From Miltoncostaea sp963770865 (GTDB lineage Bacteria; Actinomycetota; Thermoleophilia; Miltoncostaeales; Miltoncostaeaceae), in contig CAVYRD010000013.1 of NCBI GenBank assembly GCA_963770865.1, forward strand, positions 186,001 to 250,000: DNA of 64,000 nt. The letters run 5' to 3'. This document shows positions 36,656 through 44,327 of the stretch, in pieces. Positions within the stretch are counted from its first letter, which is position 1, and each line of letters begins with the position of its first letter. The translations under genes and the position numbers were made by a program. Below the pieces are notes generated by a model, which made no database searches, had not been told where the DNA came from, and was given only the letters and a program-made list of their open reading frames with translations.

Positions 36656-37210
36656 TGCCTCAGGATCGCACGGCGCCGCGGGCTGCGCGTCCTAGCGGCC
36701 CCGCAGCCCATCGCCAACAGTCCAGCCTGAGCTCACACAGACTATGCGGCCGCCGGGTCCGCTCCACCCCACGCCCGCTAACAGACTCCCCCGATTGCCG
36801 TCGTCGGCGCAGTGATGGCTGACCGGGTGCGGCCGGGCCCTCACCCGCCTGCGTACTACCCCCGATGCGCGGATCCTGGCATCAGTGTGATCTGAGCGGC
36901 GAGGGTCACTCAAGAAGACGTGGTGGACGTGAGATCCTGGCTAGAACAGTGCTCGCGAGCCCGTTCGACCCGGCCTCTGCACCGACCGGCAAGACGATGT
37001 ACGTACTCGACGAGGTGTACGAGTCGCCGGCCGGCATCGCCGAGCATTGCGCCGGGCTCGCGTGGGTGAGCGGCGTGTTCCTGGTTCGGACGATGCGGGG
37101 AGGCACAGACGGCCGGGCAGCACCTTCAGTCAGAGGACCCCATGACTCGCCGCGCGGCGTGTGACACGTTCAGCCACCGAACTCCTCGGAAGTTGCAACC
37201 AGAGGAGGCT
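36656..37210. other. Intergenic region with a gene fragment
   Basis: Between the ATPase start and dsrE-like start. On the plus strand around 36996-37110, 'MYVLDEVYESPAGIAEHCAG' resembles an antibiotic-biosynthesis-monooxygenase-like protein, but no full gene can be assembled. The rest shows nothing recognisable. Confidence 0.25.
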
Positions 37211-37576
37211 GTGGCGGACGACAAGGTCGTGATCAATTTGGCGACAGGGCTCGAGGACGCGGAGCGCGTGACCGTCGCGTTCCTCGTCGCGAATGCCGCC
37301 CTGCAGCAGGGCAAGCGCGTGGCGATGTTCCTGACCAAGGAAGCGGTGCGCTTGAGCCTTCCCGGCAACGCGGAGGGCGTCGCCTGCGACGGTTGCCCTC
37401 CGCTGCCCCGGCTCTTCGAGCAGTACGCCGACGGGGGTGGCGAGCTCCTCACCTGTCCGATCTGCTTCAACGCCCGAAAGCTCGATGAGGGCCAGCTCGT
37501 CGGCAACGCGAGGATGGCCGGCGCGACGCCCCTGTGGGAGTGGATCGGCGAGAGGGCGACCGTCTTCAGCTACTGA
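37211..37576 (+). CDS. DsrE-family protein
   Basis: 121 residues from GTG 37211, preceded by AGAGGAGG; an in-frame ATG at 37142 is less likely. 'INLATGLEDAERVTVAFLVA', 'GKRVAMFLTKEAVRL' and 'LLTCPICFNARKL' match small DsrE/DsrF-like proteins, which carry persulfides on a conserved Cys; three Cys lie in 'ACDGCPP' and 'CPIC'. Neighbours (metal ATPase, Usp, haem-binding protein) suggest redox stress. Confidence 0.75.
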   Translation: MADDKVVINLATGLEDAERVTVAFLVANAALQQGKRVAMFLTKEAVRLSLPGNAEGVACDGCPPLPRLFEQYADGGGELLTCPICFNARKLDEGQLVGNARMAGATPLWEWIGERATVFSY

Positions 37577-37639
37577 CGTCCATCACGTCATGTGCTCGCA
37601 CGCAGGACCGAGTGCTCGGCGACGAGAGCTCGCCCTCGA

Positions 37640-37825
37640 TCTCACCAGCCGGCGGCGAGGGTGCTGAAGACCGTGCCGTGCTCGCGCCGGTCTACGGTGA
37701 AGGAGGGCCACGCGGCGCTCATCCACGTCGGTGACCATGCGCAGCTCGCGGCGGATGCGCGTGAAAGCGCGGGGGCGAGTCTGGCGCTCGAGCTCCACCC
37801 GAACCGAAGTTGATCTTGCCTCGCG
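37640..37825 (-). pseudogene. OsmC-like fragment
   Basis: A minus-strand stretch 'AFTRIRRELRMVTDVDERR' continues, after a frame change, toward 'HGTVFSTLAAG', which resembles the C-terminal part of OsmC-like proteins. No start or N-terminal half was found. Tentative. Confidence 0.25.
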
Positions 37826-37862
37826 CCGCTCATTGGGCGCGACCGATTGGAGCGGCGCCTCC

Positions 37863-38696
37863 CTACGGCCCGGGGCGCACGACAAGCACCGACGATGCGG
37901 CGCGATGCGCTACCCGCTCGCTGACGCTCCCGAGCGCCCGCACGCCGGTCGCGCCTCGGGAACCGACGACCAGGAGGTCGGCGCGCTCGGCAGCGTCGAT
38001 GAGCGCCTCGACCGGGCGGCGGCGGATGACCGTCACCTCATGCGGTGCGGCCCGCTCCCGGATGTCGCGAAGGGCCATTTCCTCGTCTCGCGTCGCCGCC
38101 ACGACCGTGAGGGCGCGCGCGCCGTCGGCGCAGAGCCGCGCGGCGACCGAGAGCGCCTGTCGGCTGGCGTCGGAGCCGTCGAAGCCGACCACGACCCTCG
38201 ACGGGAAGGCGCCGGGATCGAAGGGCGGGCGGGCGAGGAGAACCGAGGTCGGCGCCTCGTGGAGGAGCATTGAGGCGACACGGCCGAGCGCCGCTCCGGC
38301 CAGGCGCCCTCCTCCGTGCGCTCCGACCGCGATCAGCGTCGCCTCGGCCCGCACGGCCTCGTTGCGCAACTCCTCAAACGCCCTTCCCCGTACGAGGCGC
38401 GTCTCCACGCTGAGGGCGTCCCCGACCTGCCGCTGCGCCCAGGCCAGTGAGTCGCGCGCCAACCCGCCGACGGCCTCGTCCAGGTCTCGGATCTCACGTT
38501 CGGGCATCTCGATGAGGTCCCATGGGATCAGCTCGGGCCCCCAATGGGTGGAGATGGCGTCCAGGAAATGGGTGGCGGCGACAAGTAGGAGGCGACCGCG
38601 CTGGTCGGTGAGGCGAGCCGCTTGTCGCGCGGCTTCGAACCCCTCGCGCGTGCCGTCGATACCGCACACGACGCTGTGGAATGGAGACCCTGTCAC
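37863..38696 (-). CDS. Tandem universal stress protein
   Basis: About 277 residues with two Usp domains. The first begins 'FHSVVCGIDGTREGFEAAR' and ends 'LIAVGAHGGGRLAGAALGRVASMLLHEAPTSVLLA'-like ATP-binding G-x2-G-x9-G-(S/A) region; the second begins 'SRVVVGFDGSDASRQAL' and ends 'LVVGSRGATGVRALGSVSER'. GTG 38696 has AGAGG just upstream; ATG 38735 is the alternative. Tandem Usps of this size bind ATP and act in hypoxia and dormancy in mycobacteria. It is divergent from the haem-binding protein gene. Confidence 0.85.
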   Translation of the reverse strand: MTGSPFHSVVCGIDGTREGFEAARQAARLTDQRGRLLLVAATHFLDAISTHWGPELIPWDLIEMPEREIRDLDEAVGGLARDSLAWAQRQVGDALSVETRLVRGRAFEELRNEAVRAEATLIAVGAHGGGRLAGAALGRVASMLLHEAPTSVLLARPPFDPGAFPSRVVVGFDGSDASRQALSVAARLCADGARALTVVAATRDEEMALRDIRERAAPHEVTVIRRRPVEALIDAAERADLLVVGSRGATGVRALGSVSERVAHRAASSVLVVRPGP

Positions 38697-38910
38697 ACGA
38701 TGCCTCTGCCGCCGGGTTACTGGGGCGACGATCATAGGGCGGCGTCGCCGCTCCGGGTGGCGCGGACGGAAGCGAGGGAGCCCTCCTCGCTTCTCCCGTG
38801 GTCTGGGGAGGTGGCGGGAACCCCGCGAGACCGGTCCGCACCAACCCGGATGCCCATGCCGAGTCACGCTCGGGAGGGTTACGTCATCAGGTCCGAGGAG
38901 AGGAAGCGCC

Positions 38911-39462
38911 GTGGGCACCGACGATGGACAGACAGGCGACGGTGAGGGAACCCCCGCACCGGGTGGCGGGGCGGAGCCACCCCCCGATGAACGGCGCTTC
39001 GGCTCGCGCGGGTGGCGGAAGACCCTTGTGTGGGGTGGGCTCGGCGTGATCGCGCTCTTCGCCCTGATCCAGCTCATCCCGTACGGGCACTCGCACTCCA
39101 ACCCGCCGGTCACCGGCGAGCCGTCCTGGGACGCTCCCCGGACCCGGATCCTGTTCTCGCGGGCGTGCGGCGACTGCCACTCCAACCTGACGACTTGGCC
39201 CTGGTATAGCAACATCGCCCCCGTCTCCTGGCTTGTCCAAAAGGACGTTGACGAGGGGCGCTCGCAGCTCAACGTCTCGGAGTGGAACAGACCGCAAGAC
39301 GGCGCCGGCGACGTGGTCGAGCAGATCCAGGGCGGCGGGATGCCGCCGTCGTACTACACCTGGCTGCACTCCTCGGCGAAGCTGTCCTCGGTCGAGAAGC
39401 AGGCGCTGGTGCGCGGCTGGCAGGCCACGATGCGGAACTCGCCGCCGCTCGCCGGGGGGTAG
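38911..39462 (+). CDS. Membrane-anchored haem-binding (CxxCH) protein
   Basis: 183 residues from GTG 38911 with GAGGAGAGGAAG upstream. A Gly/Pro-rich cytoplasmic N-terminus, one TM helix ('TLVWGGLGVIALFALIQLI') and an extracytoplasmic domain with 'ACGDCHSNLTTWPWYSNIAPVSW', the haem-binding-domain (PF14376-like) signature with a c-type CxxCH. The downstream 'GGGMPPSYYTWLHSSA' may provide the axial Met. Likely an electron-transfer or haem-sensing protein. No cytochrome maturation genes nearby. Confidence 0.8.
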   Translation: MGTDDGQTGDGEGTPAPGGGAEPPPDERRFGSRGWRKTLVWGGLGVIALFALIQLIPYGHSHSNPPVTGEPSWDAPRTRILFSRACGDCHSNLTTWPWYSNIAPVSWLVQKDVDEGRSQLNVSEWNRPQDGAGDVVEQIQGGGMPPSYYTWLHSSAKLSSVEKQALVRGWQATMRNSPPLAGG

Positions 39463-39882
39463 CCCGGCCCCGCCCCCACGGCGCGCGCGGACGTGCGAGG
39501 GGACGGCATGCGCGGAGGCCTGCTGCGTCAAGACTCTCGGACGATTCCCCAGAAGGCCGTGTATCCGTGATCGGAACCCACGCCCGCCCCAGGGGTGCTC
39601 GGCCCATCCCGCGAAGGCACCTGCCGCCCCGTCGGAGTTGGCAGTGGTTCTCCAAGAACACGGCGGCGTGATGCCTGTCACGGATGCCCGACCAGCCGTC
39701 GAGCACGCGCTCGGAAGAGCCGTGGCCGAAGAGCAAGATGCAGCACTACACTTCTCGGGGCTATCTTGACCAAGGGGAAAACGCCGGAACACGCTACACA
39801 GCGTCTAGAGTCACGACCAGCTCGGCCGCTTGCTTCGCCTCCAGAATGTGAGCTGCAATCGGTGACGGCCGGAGAACGTCGA
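39463..39882. other. Intergenic region
   Basis: No gene recognised. The composition shifts from G/C-rich to clearly more A/T-rich around 39660-39880, marking the start of the atypical GDPD-like gene and its leader. Confidence 0.25.
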
Positions 39883-40665
39883 ATGAGCAGACTTCGACTC
39901 GTTTTGATTTGGCTCGGGAGCATTGGCTTGCTGGCGCTTGCGATAGCCGCCTGGCCGGCGGTCCGCCAGTACACTGGCGTGGCGCCTCCCGATCAGGTTG
40001 ACCAACCGGTCGCGGTCGCGCCATCGCTTGCGGCCCGGTACGCGTTGATCCTGGGCGTTGCCCACAATGCCGGCAACAATCCGGCCACGCTCGAGGCAGC
40101 CAAGCGCGCCGGTGCCGATGTCATCGAGATCGATGTGATCGCGGCTCGCGGCCGACTGGTTGCCGGGCGTCCCCAAGCCGTGCCCTGGCTGGCTGGGCTC
40201 GTATTCCGCGGGCCAACCCTCGCGCAGTCGTGGAGCCAGGCGAATCAGGTCGGCGCTGTCAAGCTGGACTTGAAGCAGTCGGATGACACATTCCTCAACA
40301 TGGTGGTCGAGTTTCTCAGCACTCACCCAGTGTCACGCCGGGTTCTGATCAGTAGTGACAGCATCGCTGCACTCACCTATCTCAATGAGCATGTCCGTGG
40401 GGTAGAGTTACTGTTCAGTGTGTCGAACCCCGACGCAATGCGCACCCTGAGGACGGATGCGCGGTTGCGGTCAGTCCTGGCCGGTGCCTCGGTGTTCCAG
40501 GGGTTAGTATCGGCGGAGCTCGTCAAATGGGCTCATCACAACCACCTGATGATCCTGGCTTGGACTGCGAATGACAGCGGCCAAATCAACCGGCTGGCAG
40601 GCGACGGCGTCGACGGGATTACCACATCGAATCTGGCGGTGCTGCGCGCCCTTCGCTCGAAGTGA
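39883..40665 (+). CDS. GDPD-like phosphodiesterase, degenerate active site
   Basis: 260 residues from ATG 39883 with GGAGAA upstream. An N-terminal TM or signal helix ('LVLIWLGSIGLLALAIAAW') is followed by a TIM-barrel: 'GADVIEIDVIAARGRLVAG' and 'LAWTANDSGQINRLAGDGVDGITT' match glycerophosphodiester phosphodiesterases. The opening HRG-ENT motif reads 'VAHNAGNNPATL' and the later HD pair is absent ('VAGRPQ'), so ordinary activity is doubtful. The gene is visibly lower in G+C, with many third-position A/T codons, pointing to recent transfer. Confidence 0.65.
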   Translation: MSRLRLVLIWLGSIGLLALAIAAWPAVRQYTGVAPPDQVDQPVAVAPSLAARYALILGVAHNAGNNPATLEAAKRAGADVIEIDVIAARGRLVAGRPQAVPWLAGLVFRGPTLAQSWSQANQVGAVKLDLKQSDDTFLNMVVEFLSTHPVSRRVLISSDSIAALTYLNEHVRGVELLFSVSNPDAMRTLRTDARLRSVLAGASVFQGLVSAELVKWAHHNHLMILAWTANDSGQINRLAGDGVDGITTSNLAVLRALRSK

Positions 40666-41090
40666 GCCAGAGCGGCCGAGCGATCTTACGGTAGAGACAC
40701 TTGGTGCGGTCTCAAGTCGGTTCAAGTACCCGGGTTGACAGACGTTGTCCTGTCCAGGGTCTGATGGAGGCGAGAGAAGCTTCGTAGTCGCCTCCGCGTG
40801 TAGGTGTGGCAGAAGCTCAGCGAGGCGCGCCTCCACCTCGGCTCGCCGCCCAGCGCCGGCGGTGACGTACGGCGCGGCCGCACGTACGCAGTGGGATCGT
40901 CTGACGCAGGCGTGAGACAGGACTGGGCGGATTCGCAGGCCGCGCCTCCGTTTGGTCGAAGAGCAGGTATAGCGGTCCGCCATCGGAGGCGCTCGCCTGT
41001 CCGGGCGCGAGTTGCCAACGCTCGTATGGGCGCGCCGGGTGACGTGTGAGCCGCCCTGGTTCGGTTGGGGGCTCGATTACAGGGTTTCCT
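40666..41090. other. No recognisable gene
   Basis: Only short frames. A minus-strand run containing 'RAEVEARLAELLPHLHAEAT' around 40780-40870 looks coding but is isolated and unclassified. Confidence 0.2.
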
Positions 41091-41096
41091 CGATCA

Positions 41097-41196
41097 TCAC
41101 GAGGCGAGCTGCGACGCGCTCGCCGCGTGATCGGCCTCGAACTCGATCGGCGGTCGGTGGCCGAGCTCCTCGTGCAGGCGCTCGCGGTTGTAGGGG
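41097..41196 (-). mobile_element. IS3-family transposase C-terminal remnant
   Basis: Encodes 'YNRERLHEELGHRPPIEFEA' and a stop at 41097. The YNxxRxHxxLGxxxPxE motif is the typical end of IS3/IS150-type OrfB transposases. Nothing upstream in frame continues the domain, so it is a 3' fragment. Confidence 0.65.
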
Positions 41197-41435
41197 CATG
41201 AAACTGCTCCTGGAGCTGCTGCGCCGGGCGAGTCGATCTAGGATCGGCTCGGTTCCGGGACAGGCGCTTCGGAGGACCAGGTGGGGCAGGCCGTCGGCTT
41301 TGGTATGGGCCACGAGCCCGGGGTTTGTAGATGGCCGCCCCTGCGACTTGCCCGGGTGTGCCACGAGCACGGATCCGTAGTTGTCGTCGTGCCCGCCTGC
41401 CTCCGCCATGCCGCCAGCGTTGAGGAGGAAGCCCG

Positions 41436-41537
41436 ATGGCAAGCATCGGTTTGGACGTCCACCGCGACTTCTGCGAGGTCGCGATCGTCGAGGAGGGCGC
41501 CCTGCCTCGCAGCCCCACCCCTTCGCGACTGACGTGA
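41436..41537 (+). mobile_element. IS110-family transposase N-terminal remnant
   Basis: ATG 41436 with GAGGAGG upstream gives 'MASIGLDVHRDFCEVAIVEE' before the frame leaves the family and stops at 41537. I-G-x-D-V-H-x-x-x-x-E is the start of IS110 (DEDD) transposases. Only the first 25 residues survive. Confidence 0.6.
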
Positions 41538-41741
41538 CGAGGCGACCCGTCCCGGGTCTAGGCCATCCCGGCCGCCCCTTGCATCGCCGTGCTCCGCGAA
41601 CGGCCGCAGCCATGGGCCGAGGATACGGGAGAGGGCGGATCCGGAGAAGTCGGCAGAGCGGATTCGAAGAATGGGTCGCCGCGTGAGAGCGGTAGGGAAC
41701 CCATCTGAGCAGGGGTGCCGGCCTCCAAAGGGCACCCCCCG

Positions 41742-41764
41742 GGGGGTGGGGGGTGGGGTACCCC
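41742..41764. repeat. G-run cluster
   Basis: Six G, T, six G, T, four G lie close together after a C-run, able to form a hairpin or a G-quadruplex-like structure just inside the right end of island A. Confidence 0.3.
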
Positions 41765-41765
41765 T

Positions 41766-41817
41766 CCCGCACCGTGCCCCGCACCGTCCGAGCTGCTCCC
41801 GCACCGTCCCGCACCGT
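41766..41817 (+). repeat. Four direct CCCGCACCGT repeats
   Basis: The decamer occurs at 41766, 41778, 41798 and 41808, 75-125 bp from the tRNA-Arg repeat. One direct and one inverted copy sit at the same distance from the left repeat (23833-23858). Arm-type recombinase sites have this arrangement; alternatively these are remnants of duplicated tRNA downstream sequence. Confidence 0.55.
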
Positions 41818-41863
41818 CCTCAGATGCACGACGTCGCATGGGACGTTGAGGGCCCGGAACGAC

Positions 41864-41890
41864 GAGAACCCGCTCAGGAAGCGGGTTCTC
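41864..41890 (-). terminator. Hairpin downstream of tRNA-Arg
   Basis: An 11-bp perfect stem (41864-41874 and 41880-41890, 5-base loop) begins 5 bases after the tRNA 3' end on the minus strand. A one-mismatch version stands at 23904-23930 beside the left tRNA fragment. Confidence 0.55.
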
Positions 41891-41894
41891 AGAG

Positions 41895-41968
41895 TGCGCC
41901 AGACAGGATTCGAACCTGTGACCTTCGGTTTCGTAGACCGACGCTCTATCCGACTGAGCTACTGGCGC
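41895..41968 (-). tRNA. tRNA-Arg (anticodon ACG)
   Basis: 74 nt cloverleaf on the minus strand: acceptor GCGCCAG/CTGGCGC, D arm GCTC..GAGC, anticodon stem TCGGT/ACCGA enclosing CTACGAA with anticodon ACG (inosine-modified in tRNA-Arg), T loop TTCGAAT, discriminator A. The CCA is not encoded. Its 3' half is repeated at 23.93 kb. Confidence 0.95.
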
Positions 41969-42011
41969 ACGACGAGGGACGATACCAGCCCCGCACCGCC
42001 CTTCGAGGGCC

Positions 42012-42812
42012 CTACTTCGCGGCCACCGGCTCCCCGTAGATGAAGTCATCCATGACCGCGACGTCGATGCCGCCGGTCTCATCCGGGCCGAGGGCGCGGT
42101 TGCCGTACTCGATGCGCACCCGCGCCACGACCGGCTTCGCGAAGGCCACGCCGAGGAAGGACAGCTTCCTCTTCCCCACCGGGACTGAGAAGGTCCCGAG
42201 CGAGCGGCCCTTCACGTCGAAGTACTCGAATGCCGTGCTCTCGCGCCGGTCCACGCCGGTGTAGACCGCGCCGAAACCGCGAACCACGGCGGGCCGGTTC
42301 GTGCCCGGCACGCGGAAGCGCAGGTTCACGACGTTGCTGCCCACCGGCGAGAAGAGCCGCGGCGCGCTGAAGGTGGCGAACTCCGCCCCGTAGGACGGGT
42401 TGATGTCGGCGAAGCGCGGTGCCGCGCCCGCCGGGTTGTCGGCGTCGGCGCTCACGCGCAGGCCCGTGCCCGGGGTCGTCAGCACCGCCCCACGCGCCCG
42501 CGGCGCCGCCTTCGCGTTGAAGAAGGCGCTCGGGTAGCCGTTCGGCGACGCAAGGGAGTCGGGGACGCCGTCCCAGGTGATCTCCCGCCGGCCGCCCGGG
42601 TCGCCGGCCGGGGCGCCGCCGTTGTCGGGGCCGAGCAGGGCGCGGTAGCGGGCGACGGCGGGGCCGATGTCGCCGGCGCCCCGGACGACGCGCGCGGAGG
42701 GCGTGGCGCCCTCCGCGGGACCGGAGGCGTGCTGGGCGACCACGATCCCCCCGGCGAAGGCCGCGGCCACGCCGGCGACGACGAGGGAGCGGCGGGCGGT
42801 GAGCGTGCTCAT
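42012..42812 (-). CDS. Secreted protein of unknown function
   Basis: 266 residues from ATG 42812 with GGGAGGGG upstream. Signal peptide ('TARRSLVVAGVAAAFAGGIVVAQHA'-like, cleavage near AEGA). The mature part starts 'YRALLGPDNGGAPAGDPGGRR' followed by 'ITWDGVPDSLASPNGYPSAFF', a pattern seen in secreted proteins of soil bacteria and some plants, then a beta-sandwich-like C-terminal half ('LSFLGVAFAKPVVARVRIEYGN') resembling carbohydrate- or PEP-CTERM-type modules. Function unknown. Confidence 0.65.
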   Translation of the reverse strand: MSTLTARRSLVVAGVAAAFAGGIVVAQHASGPAEGATPSARVVRGAGDIGPAVARYRALLGPDNGGAPAGDPGGRREITWDGVPDSLASPNGYPSAFFNAKAAPRARGAVLTTPGTGLRVSADADNPAGAAPRFADINPSYGAEFATFSAPRLFSPVGSNVVNLRFRVPGTNRPAVVRGFGAVYTGVDRRESTAFEYFDVKGRSLGTFSVPVGKRKLSFLGVAFAKPVVARVRIEYGNRALGPDETGGIDVAVMDDFIYGEPVAAK

Positions 42813-43119
42813 GTGCCCCTCCCGGGGGGACGCGATCCGATGGCGGGAGACTGCGTCCTGGGGGCACGCGCGGTCAAGACCTGTCGGGCCGCGATCCGCG
42901 GGCCCGCCGCGCGACCCCGCCAGCTGCGAGGCCCCGAACGGGAAGGGCTGGGGCGCGATCCCGATGCCGGTGTCGACGAACACCGTGATGTCGTACCCGC
43001 CGAGCGGCAGTTGGACCGGCGACGAGGACCTGCGGTGCCGAGCATCCGGCGGACCCCCCTCCACGCCGGCTGGTCCGCCGGGGTTCTCCGGCGGCCGATC
43101 GTGGGTCAATCCCGGAGAA

Positions 43120-43209
43120 CGGAGAGGGAGGGATTCGAACCCTCGAATCAGGTGGACCCCGATTACCCGCTTAGCAGGCGGGTGCCTTCAGCCACTCGGC
43201 CACCTCTCC
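43120..43209 (-). tRNA. tRNA-Ser (anticodon GCU)
   Basis: 90 nt on the minus strand with acceptor GGAGAGG/CCTCTCC, anticodon stem CCCGC/GCGGG around CTGCTAA (anticodon GCT), a long variable arm as in all tRNA-Ser, T loop TTCGAAT and discriminator G. Confidence 0.95.
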
Positions 43210-43247
43210 GGGTGACGCCGTATCGTAGACGACCGCCCTGGCCGGGT

Positions 43248-44327
43248 TCAGTCCTCCTCGACCAGGAGTGCCCACCCCTCGGCCGTCAGCGGCCCGAACG
43301 GAGCCCACCAGTTGTTCGCCTCGATGACGACCGGGCCGTCGGGGGTGATGGCGATGTCCCAGCCGAGGGTCCTCATCGGAAGGAACAGGGGCGAGCCCCG
43401 GCGCACGAGCGCGCAGGCCTCCTCGAAGTACGGGATCCGCCGCCCCTCGACCTGGACGCCCGTGTCAGGCACGGTCGGCGTCAGATCCACCCCGTATCGA
43501 CCGGGCGGGCGGAGCCCGAGGGGCCCGAGCTCGCCCACGTCGAGCGACACCAGGCAGAAGCCGTTGCCGGTCACGCCGTTGTGGAAGTTGTCGGTGTCCC
43601 CATCGCCTACCGCGAGCTTGAGACTCGCCGCGACGATGGCGACCGTGCCGTCGGGGCGCACGACGGTGGTGAATCGGAGGGTCTGGAGGACGGGGCTGCC
43701 GGCGATCTCCTCGATCTCCGGGTGGTTGCGCACGCGCTCCTGCACCACGTAGAGCGCGTACTCCGGGTGGGCGCAGATCTCCCCGTAGAGCGCGGCGGGC
43801 TCGACCGGCGTGCCGCCGAGGGTGGTGAAGCCGCCCGACGCCCGGACGAGGACGCGCACATCCTCGCCGAGCAGCCCGAAGGTGGGCTTGATGACGACGT
43901 CGCCGGGGACCTCGTTCAGGAAGGCCGCGAACGCCTCGCTCCCGGAGATGATCCGCCCCGACCGGCGGCTCCATCCGCCCGCCCGCCCGACGGCGCCGTA
44001 GAGCTCGGGCACGGGGATGCCGTTCGCCCGGCAGTAGTCGTAGAAGACCAGCTTCTCCTCGCTGAACCACTCGAGCGAGACGGGGTTGAGGCGGTCTTGC
44101 GCCGCCCGTCGCGTCGTGCGCCCGATGTGGCGGGACCGCCAGCGGTCGTCCATCGTGGGGTCGAGCAGCCCCTCCTCCAGGCCCTCCTCCAGCGGGAACC
44201 CGTTCCGACGCCGCAGGCGCAGCGCCGCCCGGGCGGCCCGGATCCTGCTGATGCCGTAGGCGTCCGAGGCGGCCTTGCTGACCTCGGCGAGGGTGCGCAG
44301 GCGCAGCGCGGCGATCGACGGCTTCAC
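43248..44327 (-). CDS. ATP-grasp protein, sugar-transfer-associated type
   Basis: 359 residues, GTG 44327 overlapping the upstream gene by GTGA. The N-terminus is basic and helical; the core shows 'LVFYDYCRANGIPVPELYG', 'DVVIKPTFGLLGEDV' (ATP-binding Lys), 'LYVVQERVRNHPEIEEIA', 'LQTLRFTTVVRPDG' and 'TPDGPVVIEANNWW' (metal-binding Glu-x-Asn). This matches the sugar-transfer-associated ATP-grasp family (PF14397-like), proposed to ligate amino acids or carboxylates onto glycans. Substrate unknown. Confidence 0.75.
   Translation of the reverse strand: MKPSIAALRLRTLAEVSKAASDAYGISRIRAARAALRLRRRNGFPLEEGLEEGLLDPTMDDRWRSRHIGRTTRRAAQDRLNPVSLEWFSEEKLVFYDYCRANGIPVPELYGAVGRAGGWSRRSGRIISGSEAFAAFLNEVPGDVVIKPTFGLLGEDVRVLVRASGGFTTLGGTPVEPAALYGEICAHPEYALYVVQERVRNHPEIEEIAGSPVLQTLRFTTVVRPDGTVAIVAASLKLAVGDGDTDNFHNGVTGNGFCLVSLDVGELGPLGLRPPGRYGVDLTPTVPDTGVQVEGRRIPYFEEACALVRRGSPLFLPMRTLGWDIAITPDGPVVIEANNWWAPFGPLTAEGWALLVEED

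Larger units (their letters stand above)
23932..41940. mobile_element. Island A, bounded by tRNA-Arg direct repeats
   Basis: A 49-bp perfect direct repeat marks both ends (23932-23980 and 41892-41940). The right copy is the 3' half, anticodon loop included, of an intact tRNA-Arg; the left copy is that half alone. This is the usual footprint of site-specific integration into a tRNA gene, with the element lying on the 3' side of the intact tRNA. Similar hairpins and CCCGCACCGT repeats flank both copies. An excisionase-like gene and IS remnants lie inside. I recognise no integrase, so it may be an immobilised remnant. Confidence 0.6.

Noticed and set aside
40504..40983. A 159-codon minus-strand frame as a recombinase C-terminus
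   Set aside because: Most of it is antisense to the GDPD-like gene; the small coding-like stretch has no recombinase motif.
41766..41817. CCCGCACCGT repeats as a CRISPR array
   Set aside because: Units are only 10 bp, spacing is irregular (12, 20, 10) and there are no unique 30-bp spacers or cas genes.
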